64,000 bases of DNA from Mytilisepta virgata (taxonomy: Eukaryota > Mollusca > Bivalvia > Mytilida > Mytilidae), in NCBI GenBank assembly GCA_028015205.1, contig CM051514.1, positions 31,946,150-32,010,149 on the forward strand. The letters are read 5' to 3'. The notes under the pieces are model-generated. The model saw only the letters and a program-made list of their open reading frames with translations, made no database searches and was not told the DNA's origin. Both the position numbers and the translations under genes were made by a program. Of this stretch, positions 24,713 to 38,870 are shown piece after piece. Position 1 is the stretch's first letter. Each line of letters opens with the position of its first letter.

Positions 24713-27516
24713 TCCTTCGGACTTTATTTAGTTTCTGAGTGAACTGGTCTTCTTTATAAACAGACAAATTGCTTCATAACAACTCTTATTACTATAATAA
24801 ACTTTGTCTTCATCCTTTTCTTTATCCTCTTAACTAGAATATACTAGTTATTTTATACTTTTAAATATTGAAAATCCTCTAGTCATTAAGAACAAGAAGG
24901 TCGATTACGAAACGGAACTATATTACGTAATTTTTGTATTAACGTTTGTATAAGAAGCGTTCTAATACCTTATTCAGTATATAAAGGTCATAGCAAAGGT
25001 ACCGTACTCCATGTTGCATTCAATAGGGGAAGTCTACAATAACCGACGAAACCGAAAAGAAGCTCAAACGTATTAACCAGCGGAACAACTGGAAAACAAC
25101 TATAATAATAAACCTTATTAAGTATCTAAGGACTGTAGTGAGTCTGCAAGTCATAAAAATTAATTTTTATCACTACACAACTGAAGCATTCAATTGGTTT
25201 AAGAAATTTTCAAATGAAACAACTGTTTCAGACAATTTTTATCAATGGTAGCATACATTTACACAACTTAAAGACTATTGCAAAGCAGACTATTTCAACC
25301 TATCACAGGATTTTTTGATTTATTATTCTTTACTGTTCAATATGGTAATTGGATTTTTATCCACGCACTTTCGAACAAACTTCAGTTAAAGTGCAATTGT
25401 TTCCGTCTGTCTGTCCATCCGTCGTACTTTCCTGCTTCAGTTTAAGATTTTCTATATAGAATGGTTGCATGCCACCTATAGAAAGGCTCGTAGTGGTCGA
25501 ACTTTGAAAATTGTCAATTTAAGCTCGTGACGTAAAATCCTCTTTCATTTTTCAATATATGCATTTTATTTCTATAAATATTGTCGTGCACCATATGCAG
25601 ATACGCAATAAGGTTTTACATGTTAATTTCCTGAACCTGGGGCCTAAAGGGGTTCAATTTCGAAAATTTTCAATTTGAGATTGTGACGTAAATTTACTTT
25701 CCTTTTTCGATTCATGCGTTTTATTTCCATAATGTAGTGTCGCTCACGATATGTAGATGTGAATTAGGTTTTAGAATTTTAATTTTCTAACTTTTACGAC
25801 CACAGGAGTCGAATTACAAAAATTCTCAATTTAAACTTTTGACGTAAATTCCTCTTTCATTTTATGCATTTTATTTCTATACAGTATTGCCATGCACCCT
25901 ATTTAGTGGTTTAATTTCTTCATGCTTACATAATATCTGTAAATTGGCTATAAGGTTTTTAATTTTTTAATTTGGGTAAGTGTCCCAAACTAATTTTGGG
26001 GAATGCCTTGGTCACCGTCGATATGGCAGTAGCTTTCTAGTTTGTGTTTTTATTTCACTCATCGATATTTCTTGAAGCCCATTTGAGATGTGTCCATGTA
26101 AAAAAAGAACATATAAATAACAATGAATAAGTTTAGAAAAGGATACAGAAAGAAGATTCAGCTTACGAAATGTATGTGGCTATCGGTAAATAGCCAATAA
26201 ATGTAAGTATCATCTATTATTTTAAGTCTAAGCTAGGTGCCATGTCGATCTGACTTTAAATCTTTTTGAAGTCGAAGCTAGGTCCATGTGTCAATCGGAC
26301 TTTATGGCTTGAATTTTTGGATCGTTGTTGAATATTGAATATTATGTCGAAACTTTCAAGATAAAACAACAACAAAAACTGTAGAACCCTTATTTTCTAT
26401 TATGATCCAGTATTGCATGGGTTAATATCTCGTGTATATTGACAACACACCCTTCTGTCTATTGTTCTTAGCTACATGTAATATTTTAGATTCAAGATAG
26501 CAACCTGAACCTTATCAAGTCATAATTAAACTCAACTTCCAATTCGCTGCTAAAGAGCTATACATGAAGGCAATCCGATTAAAAGATAAAACTATAGAAC
26601 GTTAATTCTATTGCAAAACATTAGTGTTCTTCAAAGCGTTAATCTTTAGTAAAGTAATACGATACTGAAGTTTCAATTCATCAATGTACGGTGAATTACT
26701 CTATTCCGAGGAACAGTCAAAAACACAGGAACCTAAGCAATATTAAAAAATCTCCTAGAGTGATTGATTGTCCTCTGATGTCCATTGGCCGTGAAAGGTT
26801 TAAACAGAATTCTTAGGTCAACATTAACTTCATTGTAACTTAATTTTAGTTTGAGTCTACATAGAAACGCAGAAAATGTTTTTCTCGATAATTTATAAAA
26901 CTTGCATACACATATACTTACGGAAGCGTATTAGGGACCTTGCAAATTTACTATGTTGCCGTCAATTTGGCTGATTTTTTCTATAGGGTTCTATGTTAAA
27001 CTAAGTTCAGCTATGGCAGTCATCTTGGTTGACAGTCCAGGTCAATGGAAACATTTTTAAAAAAGAACCATCTAAGGACCATTACTGGTAAGTTTTGTTT
27101 ATATACCGACTAATTGTAATAAATCTGGCAAATGTGAGTTTTATTACATAAGAATATATAATTTTATTATATATTCTTTTTTACCTGAAAATCGCGGAAG
27201 ATTAAACATACATGTATATCAAAAACTAGAATAGACAGCGTTATTAGCAACAGTCATAGTTCGCCCGGCATCATTTTCTTATCAGAAGTTAACATCATTA
27301 TGATATGAAATTTCTATTTCAACTTTTCATATATGTTTTCATAAATTTTTATTAAAATATGTCGACGCTATATTAGGTCACATTGACCCCTTTGTCAGCT
27401 ATTTTCAATTCTCTCATCACTATGTTTTTATTCCTTTATCAGGCTATACTAATTTTTTGACCGGACCATTTAAAAACATGAATACATTTTATTTAACGGA
27501 ATTCTATATTTGAATA
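24713..27516 (+). repeat. Tandem array copy 2 (X plus Y, 2804 bp)
   Basis: Same unit as copy 1 with few substitutions. It lacks 17 bp just before 24970, where copies 1 and 3 both have GTATTGACATTAATACC, so this deletion happened in copy 2 after duplication. Confidence 0.95.
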
Positions 27517-29735
27517 TCCTTCGGACTTTATTCAGTTTCTGAGTGAACTGGTCTTCTTTATAAACAGACAAATTGCTTCATAACAACTCTTATTACTATA
27601 ATAAACTTTGTCTTCATCCTTTTCTTTATCCCCTTAACTAGAATATACTAGTTATTTTATACTTTTAAATGTTGAAAATCCTCTACTCATTAAGAACAAG
27701 AAGGTCGATTACGAAACCGAACAATATTACGTAATTTTTGTATTAACGTTTGTATAAGAAGAGTTCTAATAGCGTATTGACATTAATACCTTATTCAGTA
27801 TATAAAGGTCATAGCAAAGGTACCGTACTCTAAGTTGCATTCAATAGGGGAAAGTCTACAAACACCGACAAAACCGAAAAGAAGTTCAAACGTATTAACC
27901 AGCGGAACAACTGGAAAATAACTATCATAAACCTTATTCAGCATCTAAGGACTGTAGTGAGTCTGCAAGTCATAAAATTTAATTTTATCACATTCAATTG
28001 ATTTAAGAAATTTTTGATCAAGAAAAAGTAACTGTTTCAGACAATTTTTATCAATGGTACCATACATTTACACAACTTAAAGACTATTGCAAAACAGAGT
28101 ATTTCACCCTATCTCAGGATTTTTTGTGATTTATTCTTCTTTACTAATCAATATCGTTATTGGATTTTTATCCCCGCACTTTCGAACAAATGTCAGGTAT
28201 ATTGCAATTGTTTCCGTCTGTCTGTCCATCCGTCGTACTTTCCTACTTCAGTTTAAGATTTTCTATATAGAATGGTTGCATGCCACCTATAGAAAAGCAC
28301 GAAAGGCTCGTAGTGGTCGAACTTTGTGAAAATTGTCAATTTAAGCTCGTGACGTAAAATCCTCTTTCATTTTTCAATATATGCATTTTATTTATATAAA
28401 TATTGTCGTGAACCATATGCAGATACGCAATAAGGTTTTACATGTTAATTTTCTAAACCTTGGGCCTAAAGGGATTGAATTTCGAAAATTTTCAATTTGA
28501 GATTGTGACGTAAATTTACTTTCTTTTTTTAAATTATGCGTTTTATTTCCATAACGTAATGTCTCTCACCATATGTAGATGCGCAATATGGTTTTAGAAT
28601 TTTCATTTTTTAAATTTTGGGTCCACAGGAGTCGAATTACAAAAATTCTCAATTTAAACTTTTGACGTAAATTCCTCTTTAATTTTATGCATTTTATTTC
28701 TATACAGTATTGCCATGCACCCTATTTAGTGGTTTAATTTCTTCATCTGTAAATTGGCAATAAGGTTTTAAATTTTTTAATTTCGGTAAGTGTCCCAAAC
28801 TAATGTTGGGGATTGCCGGGGTCACCGTCGATAAGGCAGTATCTTTCTAATTTAATTGTGCTTTGGTTCACTCATCGATATTTCTTGAAGTCTATTTGAG
28901 ATGTGTCCTTGTAAAAAAAGAACACAAATAACAATGAATACGTGTTTAGAAAAGAATACAGAAAGAAGATTCAGCTTACGAAATGAAGTGGCTATCGGTA
29001 AACATTTAAAAATGTAAGTATCATCTATTATTTTAAGTCTAAGCTAGGTACCATGTCGATCTGACTCTAAACCCTTTTGAAGTCTAAGCTAGGTCCATGT
29101 GTCGATCTGACTTTATGGCTTGAATGTTTGGATCGTTGTTTAATATTCTGTCGAAACTTTCAAGATGAAAACAATAATAAAAACTGTAGAACCCTTGTTT
29201 TCTATTATGATCCAATATTGCATGGGTTAATATCTCGTATATATTGACCACGCAACCGTCTGTCTATTGTTCTTAGCTATAGATGTAATATTTCAGATTC
29301 AAGATAGCAACCTGAACCTTATCAAGTCATAATTAAACTCAACTTCCAATTCGCTGTTAAAGAGCTTTACATGAAGGCAATCCGATTAAAAGAGAAAACT
29401 ATAGAACGTTAATTCTATTGCAAAAAATTAGTGTTCTTCAAAACGTTAATCTTTAGTAAAGTAATATAATACTGAAGTTTTAATTCATCAATGTACGGTG
29501 AATTACTGTATTCCGAGGAACAGTCAAAAACACAGGAACCTAATGTAAAAAAATCTCCTAGAGTGATTAATTGTCCTTTGATGCCCATTGGCCATGGAAG
29601 GTTTAAACAGAATTCTTAGGTCAACATTAACTTAATAATTGTAACTTAATTTTATTTGAGTCTACGTAGAAAAGCAGAAAAAAATTATTTTTTCTTGATT
29701 TATAAATTTATAAAATTTGCATACAAATGTACTTG
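27517..29735 (+). repeat. Tandem array copy 3 (X only, diverged)
   Basis: Same X unit, but with many more substitutions and indels than separate copies 1 and 2, and without the Y part. It ends near TTGCATACAAATGTACTTG, where copies 1 and 2 continue into Y. The 80-codon frame at 28087-28329 falls inside and is not preserved in the other copies. Confidence 0.9.
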
Positions 29736-30192
29736 AAATAATAATTATAATAAAAAAGACCTTTTAAAATCTATTCAGGAAAAATACTATAATTTATTAC
29801 GATACTATAAATGCTTTAGTATTTTTTGTCACTATATTGAGTAACTTCCCCATCGAATATTTATTCAGATTTATGATTGTCTATAGCAAAATGAGTTTGG
29901 GACATAAAAATATTAAATCTGACAGAAACGAGCTCGACAATTGACGGGGATCAGAATTTATAACCAGATTAGGGAATTGTGTTAGGGAATTTCTGAGGAG
30001 AAAATAATTTGAAACATTGAAAAATTGTCTGTAAAATTGTAAATGACAGAAAGTATTAAAGCAATAGAACCAATGTTATTGTTCGACTATGAATTATTCA
30101 AATATACTGACAAGGTTTTCGAAATATAAACAGGTTTGGGTACAATAAAATCTGTTCAACACTTGTTGAAGGCATATGATAGGGCAGCAGGT

Positions 30193-30213
30193 GGGGGGGG
30201 GGGGGGGGGGGGG
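30193..30213 (+). repeat. Poly-G tract (21 G)
   Basis: Twenty-one consecutive G, flanked by GCAGGT and TGGCTAATG. Absent from the equivalent part of copy B. Confidence 0.95.
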
Positions 30214-31309
30214 TGGCTAATGACTTCGTCGTCAAGAGATATCCATTGTGGCCTCATAGTATCTTTCAAGAAAAGTCCTATACTATCTTAAAATTTGAGG
30301 TTTTTCTTTAACATATCCGTAAAATGGACCCCACTTTTTAGCAAATAGATTTCTTTGGTATTTCTTGACTTTACTTGCTATAACTTGATTATAATATAAT
30401 TGAAGGTATGTTTTTCTTTGAATATATGAAAGGTATGTATAAAAATTGACAATGTGGTAAGATTTCAGCAACAAATCTGAAGAGCAAACGTACTGTATCG
30501 TGTTCCCTTCAGCCAGACTACTTGGTTCAGTAGAACTGTTTTTCTATGTTTGTATTTTATGCTCTTTTACTTTTTGTCTGAAGGTCCGTCGATTGGATGG
30601 CGTTATTTGAATAGTTTGCCATTGTTGATCTGTCCTGTTATCCGGTTTATTATTTATGCAATATGAAAGTTTGTAAATAAAGTCTAAGCTAACTATACTT
30701 CTGCATATTTAAACCTCATATACAATCCGGTAGACATTTAAAACTAAATATTTTGTCATTAAATGTGCTCAAGGACAAAGCATTCTAAAGCCCGCGAAAT
30801 TGCAACGTTTGTACAAAAATTTATTTGCATTTACTCAGCCACGATCCTTCAGTTTAAATTGCAGTTTATGCAGATTTTGTAATAATTCAGATGTCCTAAT
30901 TGGATGCAAATGATATGCATCACCTTTATTCATGATTATTTGCTATTTTTGAACTCGGCTGTCAGCATTTTGGCTAATGGCATAACTTTGCATTTTCTTC
31001 GTAGTGATAGTAGAAGGTTCGCAGTATAAAAACTGCCAGCTATTGAAAATTAATTGAGGTGAGGTTTCGAGGATCGGCGAAATCTTGTTCGACAGCTAAG
31101 TGCTGAACATCACTTCATTTAAACTACGTTTACTCAACAACCCTGAACCACAGACAATTAATGAACTCTTTCTTGCATCAAATAGTTGTTTGAATTTAAA
31201 TGTTAACCTAATATTAGATACGGGAATTATCATTTCGTTCACTGAATATCAAATCAATGGATTTCAAAACAAATTAAATCAAATCAAATGTTAAATTAAG
31301 TTATAATGA

Positions 31310-32315
31310 CATTGAAAAATAAGTGTTGTATTTAAACTGACAAACAATAACGAAATAATGCAGTTTACTGATTAACTTTATACCACAATTAACAGCAATC
31401 GTTATATCCTTTCGTTGTTCTTTGTGAAAATGGACATGCTAATAAACATACAACTACATGGATGACCCAACGGACAGAGCCCCGGACAAGAAATAACATA
31501 AAAGTGCACAAAACATAAACATATACATAACACAGGGTCAATTTAATTGAGAATGGAAACGGGGAATGTGTTACAGAGACAACAACCAAACCAAAGAACA
31601 GAAAAAGGACAAATATACCTAAGGAGCAATAAAAAAAAAAACGTAATCCATTTGACAGACAAACCCGGGAAGTCAAATGAACAACCACAAGCACAACAAA
31701 TAAATAAAGAAAACTAAAAACCAATGAACAACACGAACTCCTATAAAACCCGGAGTGAACCCAGGTGCTCCGGAAGGGTAAGCAGTTCCTGTTCCGTATA
31801 GTGCATCCGTCGTGAAGTTCAAGTCAATCCGGTGGAAGTCACAAATCGGTGGAGGCACATGAAATGTTTCGACAGTGGAAACAGGTCCAACATCATGTTA
31901 GATATAAAACAGCCCAAGGCCACCAATAAGTCTTCAACGCACCGAGAAAATGTCGAAGGTGGGTTTCAGCTGGACCCTAAACATTAATCTATACTAGTTC
32001 AGCGAAATAGACGCCACACTAAACTCAAAATAAAAAGAAAGCCACACTAGACTACAACGGCTAGGGTTCCTGACTTGGAACAGACGCAAATTTTCGGCAG
32101 GGTTAATCATTTTTTGTGAGATATCAACCCTCCCCCTATAGCTCTAGCCAACGTGGAATAAACAAACATACAGCGATACGCGCAGTACAGCTCAGTCTGA
32201 CTTTGTACAAACCATGAATGGGTTTTATGGGTACCCAAACCTTCCGTATATCTTTTTACGTATATTATTTTAATATATGCAATATTTAAGTGTAAGGAAA
32301 CCAATAAATTATTCT
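31310..32315 (-). mobile_element. Insertion in copy A: Penelope-like tail plus second repeat
   Basis: This block has no counterpart in copy B, where the flanking sequences are nearly adjacent (36790-36842). On the minus strand, 31389-31910 is the 3' end of the Penelope-like family: GATGTTGGACCTG, CCTCCACCGATTTGTGACTTC, then TGCTTACCCTTCCGGAGCAC and a T-rich tail. The part at 31930-32300 belongs to another repeat with GTTCCAAGTCAGGAACCC, which I associate with bivalve genomes. Frames of 61 to 111 codons here are not genes. Confidence 0.75.
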
Positions 32316-32689
32316 AACATAAATATAAACAGCTTGAATGGTGATCGAATTTTTATTTAACTATCGATGGTATGAATATAGTCCTACGTCAAACGACCAG
32401 TTTTAAATTGGCTGAGAAAAAGGACATGTCAGGGCGCATATACATGTAACACTGGTTAATAATATGATCATTATTGAGTAAGTTTTTTTTAGAAATTCAA
32501 ATTTATGTATGAACAAATTGAGATGTACTATTCATATATGACCTGGACAAATTGAAAATAGACGATAGGAAATGGACAGTTATTTCAATTAAATATTTGA
32601 TTAGTTTACAACGTTCGTTAAAAGTGTTACGACAGAAATAAACAACAAAAACATATAAGAAGACAGGTCAACATTGTGTTATCCTCTCA

Positions 32690-32880
32690 ATTAGCGCCAT
32701 TTATTTGACAGAAATTCAGACAAATTATAACATAAAAAATGCACAACACACCAACATCGAAACAACAGAGAATCTGAATTTACATAGACATTGAACAGTG
32801 GTGGGGTTAAACTGGTTTGTAATGTACCCATCGCCTCCAATCCTGTGGGGTATAAAACCCAAGATAATATTGATTTGATT
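32690..32880 (-). repeat. Dispersed repeat fragment (GGTTTAACCC family)
   Basis: Minus-strand text AACCAGTTTAACCCCACCAC with a downstream GATTCTCTGTTGTTTCGATG resembles the fragment at 8681-8915. The 65-codon frame is repeat-derived. Confidence 0.5.
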
Positions 32881-33850
32881 AACAACAAGATGACCTATAG
32901 CTGGAAATGTTTAAATTGGTTATACGGTATAAAATTAAGATAGCAGTGTCAAAATGTGCTCACCTTAACTGTGAACTGGCTACGGATCTAATAACTAATG
33001 CCCGGATATTATCGCCCTATATAACGTGAAAACAGGAGATATGAGATGCATAATTATTATTCAATTAGCGTTCCAATTTTATGTATGTAATTGTTATGGG
33101 AATTACTTTTATGATATCGTAGAGCCAAATAAGGGAGGTTACATAGATTCCTGTATCACTTTAAAACATTAAAAACAATATTTCTAGTATTCATAGAAAC
33201 ATGAATTTATAAACGATACGCCAAGAAGGTAAGCATATCTTCTCCATATGGGATACCTATACCTCAAAATGTCGCCTCTTAAAACAACAATTAATCTGTA
33301 ACATGTACAAAGGGTTCATCTATTAACATATCACATATCGTATGAAAATTTATTCCGTTTAATATTCATAGAAGTCAGGGTTGTAGTTGGAATACGTTTT
33401 CTATAGTACATGTATGAATATTGACTTTATATGAAATCAGAAATTTTATGTTGCTATCTAACATACCATTCTATGAAATAATATATTATCAATGGATCTG
33501 GTATCGCATGTCTTTGTCCATTATTGCACCTAACTAAATCTTAAGCTACTACACAATTTATGTCTGAAAGACATTTTCACATTTCCTCTCTCTAGAAAGA
33601 ATTATTTGTCATTTTACTTAAAATATCTATCATAATTTATTTTGGCATGCAATGAAGGATATGGAAGGAAATTGTTTCCCCAAGATTTATGTTTACTTAG
33701 TTTTAACTATTAATCATGGTTCTTAACTCTAAAAAATGACAAGAGATTACTATACAATTTCAATTTAAAAATAATTTTAGCCTTAATTGACATCTTAGAT
33801 GAGTTCAATAAGACAGTTTTGAGTCCTGAAATCCTTAAATTCTGTACTAA

Positions 33851-35049
33851 AAAAATTAACAATCTGGGCTTTTTACATTGTTATATGTGATCCATGACGA
33901 TTAAAATATTTATACAATTAACATTCGGATATGAAAACTCTAGTTCGAATTTGTTTCACATCCGAATGCAATATTACATTGCAGTAGTTTATGCACAGTG
34001 TGTCTTGTATTTGTTATTGTATGAACCTTATGGTCAGTAAGAGCTCATTTAAAATTACATGTAAGCATGCTGCGCAACTCTACCAGTGAGCAAAATTCCT
34101 GCGATATATCAGGCAAAATATATATTTGTACATGTATATAATGGTTTTTAAAATACATACCTTCATATTTGTAAATGGTTAACAAAGTACATGTAATATG
34201 AATAGATGACCGAATAAAAAGTAATGATGAGCAAATTGATAATAGCTTACAACCAAATATATCAATTCAAAATGATGTTAACGTCTGATAAGGAAATGAT
34301 TTCAGGCGAAATAATTATGATTGCTGTGACTTTCATAAATAATTTTTATTTTTGTTATTTTTGCCCCCTTGAACATTCATTCACAGCTCTACTCAGCTAT
34401 CCTCTACAGTGCCAATCTAAAATGTATTCTGAAAGCTGTATTATAACTTGGAGAGAATTTATTCCGATAATGGTATATTTAATTTATATAAATACACAAT
34501 ATATCTACATGTATTACACACTAGAAAATGTAGTTTCAATTATTAAGTCTGCGCTTGAATACAGCTTTTTGCCTTCCCGTGCCTTCCGAGCATAGTCCTT
34601 ATTTGAAGATCTTGTTAAGAACAAGTCTTATGTCAAGGTGGTTCATTTTGAAATTTATTTTGTCTATAATCAACATTTATCTTTTACCAAATCCATACAT
34701 TAGTCTATAAAATGCTGTAAAATGTTTTAAAACGTTTAGTTCAAATACATTAATGTGAGCCATGTTGCATAAACCTGTTCGAATTTTATTTTATGTTTAT
34801 TTTTACCATTTTTTAATCCATTAGTATAGATATTACAGTCACTGGTCATACTTATTTAATACAAAATTATTTCGAACTAGCTATTTTACACTATCCCTAT
34901 ATGGTGGTAGTTTTGAAGAAATAGTTATATCTTAGTAATACATATCTATTTATTGTATGTTATCCTTTGATATCGTTGGAAATATTTTCTTCCTTGTTAA
35001 GCTCATGATGCATATATTTCAATAACACTTGTCAAAGAATAAAACAAAT
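33851..35049. other. Spacer between duplication copies; degenerate Y piece at 34224-34330
   Basis: Mostly unrecognised AT-rich sequence. At 34224-34330 the order TTGATAATAGCTTACAA, AATGATGTTAACGTCTGATAA, GGCGAA matches the inverted Y segment at 20783-21072 with many changes. The 123-codon frame at 34224-34595 starts in this piece and is not called as a gene. Confidence 0.5.
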
Positions 35050-38000
35050 TGCTAACTTTTGAAAAATCCTTCAAGGAAAATGATATAAAATTCATTTGTT
35101 AAAATTTATACTCTTAATGTCTTGAAGAAATTTTCTAGTACATTTGTATTTTTTATCACTATCTTGAGCAAGTTTTCTTGCGACTAATTATTAAGATGTA
35201 TGATCTTTCAATGAGTTTGGGGCATAAGAATGAGATATTTAACATAAACGTCCTCGCCAAGTGATAGGACCAGATTAGGGAATTATGTCAGGGAATTTCT
35301 CAGGACAGAAAATCATAATAAATTGGGTCTGAAACATAGAACTGATATGTTTTTGTTTTGATACAAAATGTAGATAGTACAACTTATCATTTCACGACAT
35401 TTTAAAGCAATAGAACAGTATGAAAACATATTCTGATTACTTATTCGGGTATCAATAAATGGCCTAATATTATACAAATCTAATGACAGTGTTTTTCGAA
35501 ATTATCAGGTTTGGGCGCCTAAAAGACTACACCATCATTGGTAAGTTTCTATACCGATTTAGATTATTCTGGCTCTTTGTTCATTCCATGCGTGTGTTAT
35601 GGTTTTATGATATTTTATCCGAAAGTGTGCCGATTGGATGTTGTAAATTGATACACATGTAGTTGTTATTGTTGAACTATCCTATTAATCGTTTATTATT
35701 CCCGCCTAACTTGACACAATGTTAACTCTATGAATGTAGATTGTGAAAAAATGTTTTGGTATTTTGATATTCAAGAAATGTAGGTGAAAAAGACTTGTGA
35801 TATCAAGTATATCAGTGAAATTTTCTGAATCAAAACTCGTTTTATAAATTTCAACTTGACGGATGACATCGATGTTTTCATGCGACACGCGGGGCATAGG
35901 TCTTAGAGTGTATCAAAATATAAACAAATATTGTCCGCAAACTCCTCTTACGTTATTTAAATAGGATCGTGCAAATAGGTGTGTTATTAGAACTTTATGA
36001 GTAATCTGTTCCGAATGTTTCAGATTTTTGATATTTTGCCAGAAGGCCACAGTTATGAGCGAAAATGTATTTCAAGTTAACCAGTAAATAACAAAATCTT
36101 CCGAACCGCTAGGGATAAAAAGCTGAAAATTGAATCACATTATATATATGTATATGGCAACATGACTAATGGAATCGGAACTTTCATGTGACCTCATGGG
36201 TCATACTTCCTGAAAGGCTCCGAAAGTAAAACATCCACTCCCCTCGAACTAATCCTACGTTATTCTTGTTATTTAAGAAAGTTTGATGAAACTTCGTATG
36301 TAATTAGCACTATAGGAGTTGTCTGTGATGGAATTTTGATAATGCCCTTTGGCCAGGATTATGGTCGAAGATGTATTTTCGGTTATCCAGTAACTAGCCA
36401 ATCTTCTGAGCCACAAAGCGTGTGACGTGAAGATTTAAATTATGTCACTTTAGATATGGTCATTTAATAATTTTGGTACTTTATCGCAGCTTCCACCATT
36501 TTGGCTATAAAATTTCACAAACACTGGTTATGATAGTAGGTTTGTAATTGACAATCCTTGACAATTAATAAATAGTTAAAATCAGTGGTTCATGTTCTAA
36601 ACTTAAGTGCTAAATATGAGATTCTTGTGCTACCGACAATTAATGAAATCTTTTAATGAAATCTTTTTGCATTGATATAATTGTTTGAATTAAAAAATTG
36701 ACCTATTGAATTATCAAATCGTTCAATGAAGACCAAATAATTGAATTTTAAACAAATGAAATTAAATTTAATGTTAAATTAAGTTTTCGAGTATATATAA
36801 ATTTAGAATATGTAAAAAAGCATGTTATCCCAACATTAAAGATAAACAGCTTGCATAGATATTGGATTTTTATTTCACTGCGGTTGTATCCTTTATTATG
36901 ATACATTTCTCTGGCGTAGTTAAAATTTTTTGGAATCCGTGGGTATCAGAACACTCTAAATTCTAGTATATAAATCTGATACAGTTTTTATTCAGCTTAC
37001 TGCAAATGTTATTTTAATTTGGAGTGGTGGCAAGGATGTCAATCATTTCAAAACAAGTGTTATTTATGAAAAAAATTTCTAATTTATAATATCATATTGT
37101 TTATGGAAAAAGTTCTGATATTTCAGAATCGATCTAAAGGTATAATCCAGTGCCCTCATTAATACAACAGCGAAGCAGGATAAATCGAGTGTTCATAGAA
37201 AAATCAAGTGATCGAAGTTGCCTCAAGAGGGTAAGCATATCCTTCTTTTATAGTATGTTTTTATACTACGGATCGTCAGGATAAATAAATTAAGAGCTTT
37301 GGTACTTATAGCAACGTGTTATTCCCACCTCTTCTTAGTTTCTGAGTATGCTGAATCCCTGTTGTTTCCATGTTTGTGTTTGTGATCTTTTGGGTATTTT
37401 TTGTCTGTCAGTTTGGTGGTGTTGGTAGATTAATAAGTCATTGTTGATCTTTCCTGTTACATGTATTCGTTATGTCGTTTATGGATAAAGAACTAACCTC
37501 TTTAGATAATCTGGTCAGTTTTTGCAATATTCTAAATCTGTATAAATGGTTCTTGAATGAATGCATTGCAATAAAAGTTCAGTATTTTTCTATAAAAAAA
37601 AGTGGTTAATTTAAATCTCCATGATCATTCGAGGTGTCATTTTTTCTCATAAATTTGAGGTCAGTTTTATTTTCTAGCCTTTTTTGTTTAACAAATTGTG
37701 TCATCAACTAATTAAAGTAGTATAAAGTCTTTGCATGTCATGTTTACCATTCAAATAATAATTCTCATATGAAAATTGTATGAAATTTCATTGTATAAAA
37801 TATGATAAGGTAATGTTTTATGCTGCCATTCAAAATCTTATGAAATAATATATTATCAGCAGATTTACTGTCACATGTCTTTGTCCATTCTGACACTTAA
37901 CTATATCTTAAATTACCAGTTAATTTATGTGTAAAAGAAATTTTCACCTTTTCTCTATCTGGAAAAAAAATGTTTATCGTCTTTCTGAAAAAAATCTATG

Positions 38001-38220
38001 ATAATTTATTATAGCATAAAGCATATGGAACGAAATTGTGTCACCAAGTTTTTACGTCTTCTTATTTGTAATTATTAATTACGGTCCTTAACTGGTCTAA
38101 AACAAGTAAAGCGATTACTATATCATTATCATTTAAAAATATCCTTAGTCATATTTGGTATATAACGTCTTGAATGGTTTCAATATAGGCATTTTCAAGT
38201 CAAGAAAACCTTAATGTAGC
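35050..38220 (+). repeat. Diverged segmental duplication, copy B
   Basis: Partner of copy A (29745-33850), same orientation. It lacks the 1-kb retroelement insertion and the poly-G tract of A. Confidence 0.85.
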
Positions 38221-38870
38221 ATTGAGTGCTTAAAATAGTAAAAAGTGTTACATACATTGTGATAGTCCGTCATGGTAAAATAGTTACATAACTACCATTC
38301 AGTTGTGTCACGCTGCTGCTTGACGAAAAACGAAACTCTTGACTGATAATAATAGCCAAATATTTTTGTGTATGTTATTATAATAATTCAGGGTTTTGCA
38401 AAGATAATTTTTGACTAAGGTTTATATTTTACAACCAAATAAAGGAAAATATATATTCAACGAAAAATGGTGATTGATTGAAACTGGAATTTGACACTGA
38501 TAATGTAAGTGTACACAAATGAGATTCTGTAGTGTCGAACAAAGGCACTGCAGCTTTACAATTGTTTCCGAGATGGGGGGTATGAAATTTTAGTATGTGC
38601 CAAAATTTGAAATATAAAATACAGTAAATATATAAAAGTTTTATATTATTTTGAAAGTAACAAAATATCTAACACTTTTTGCTATAAAATTTAGCTACAA
38701 TTTACTATGCATAAATATGAATTCAATTAACGGTCTCAAATGGTACACCCGACCCTAAACAAAAATTAGGTTAGTTAAAAGGTATTTGATAATAATAATA
38801 TGTAAAAAACACGAATTTTAGAGTTTTGGTCAACTAAACTCTAATTTGGTAAATAGATCGGTGACATTAT
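38221..38870. other. Non-coding, nothing recognised
   Basis: AT-rich spacer. Confidence 0.3.

Larger units (their letters stand above)
29745..33850 (+). repeat. Diverged segmental duplication, copy A
   Basis: Shares ordered blocks with copy B at 35050-38220: CCAGATTAGGGAATT.TGT.AGGGAATTTCT (29967 and 35270), the ACAATTAATGAA.TCTTT block (31155 and 36640), ATAAACAGCTTG (32325 and 36842), GGTAAGCATATC (33228 and 37230), and a long block from TATGAAATAATATATTATCA (33471 and 37837) for about 370 bp. Copy A carries an insertion of about 1 kb (31310-32315). Confidence 0.85.

Noticed and set aside
22590..28230. CRISPR-like spaced repeats in the tandem array
   Set aside because: Units are 2.8 kb and eukaryotic; the sub-blocks have irregular spacing and no conserved short repeat.
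34224..34595. 123-codon plus frame
   Set aside because: Its start lies in a degenerate Y repeat, and the rest has no motif, splice context or similarity within the window.
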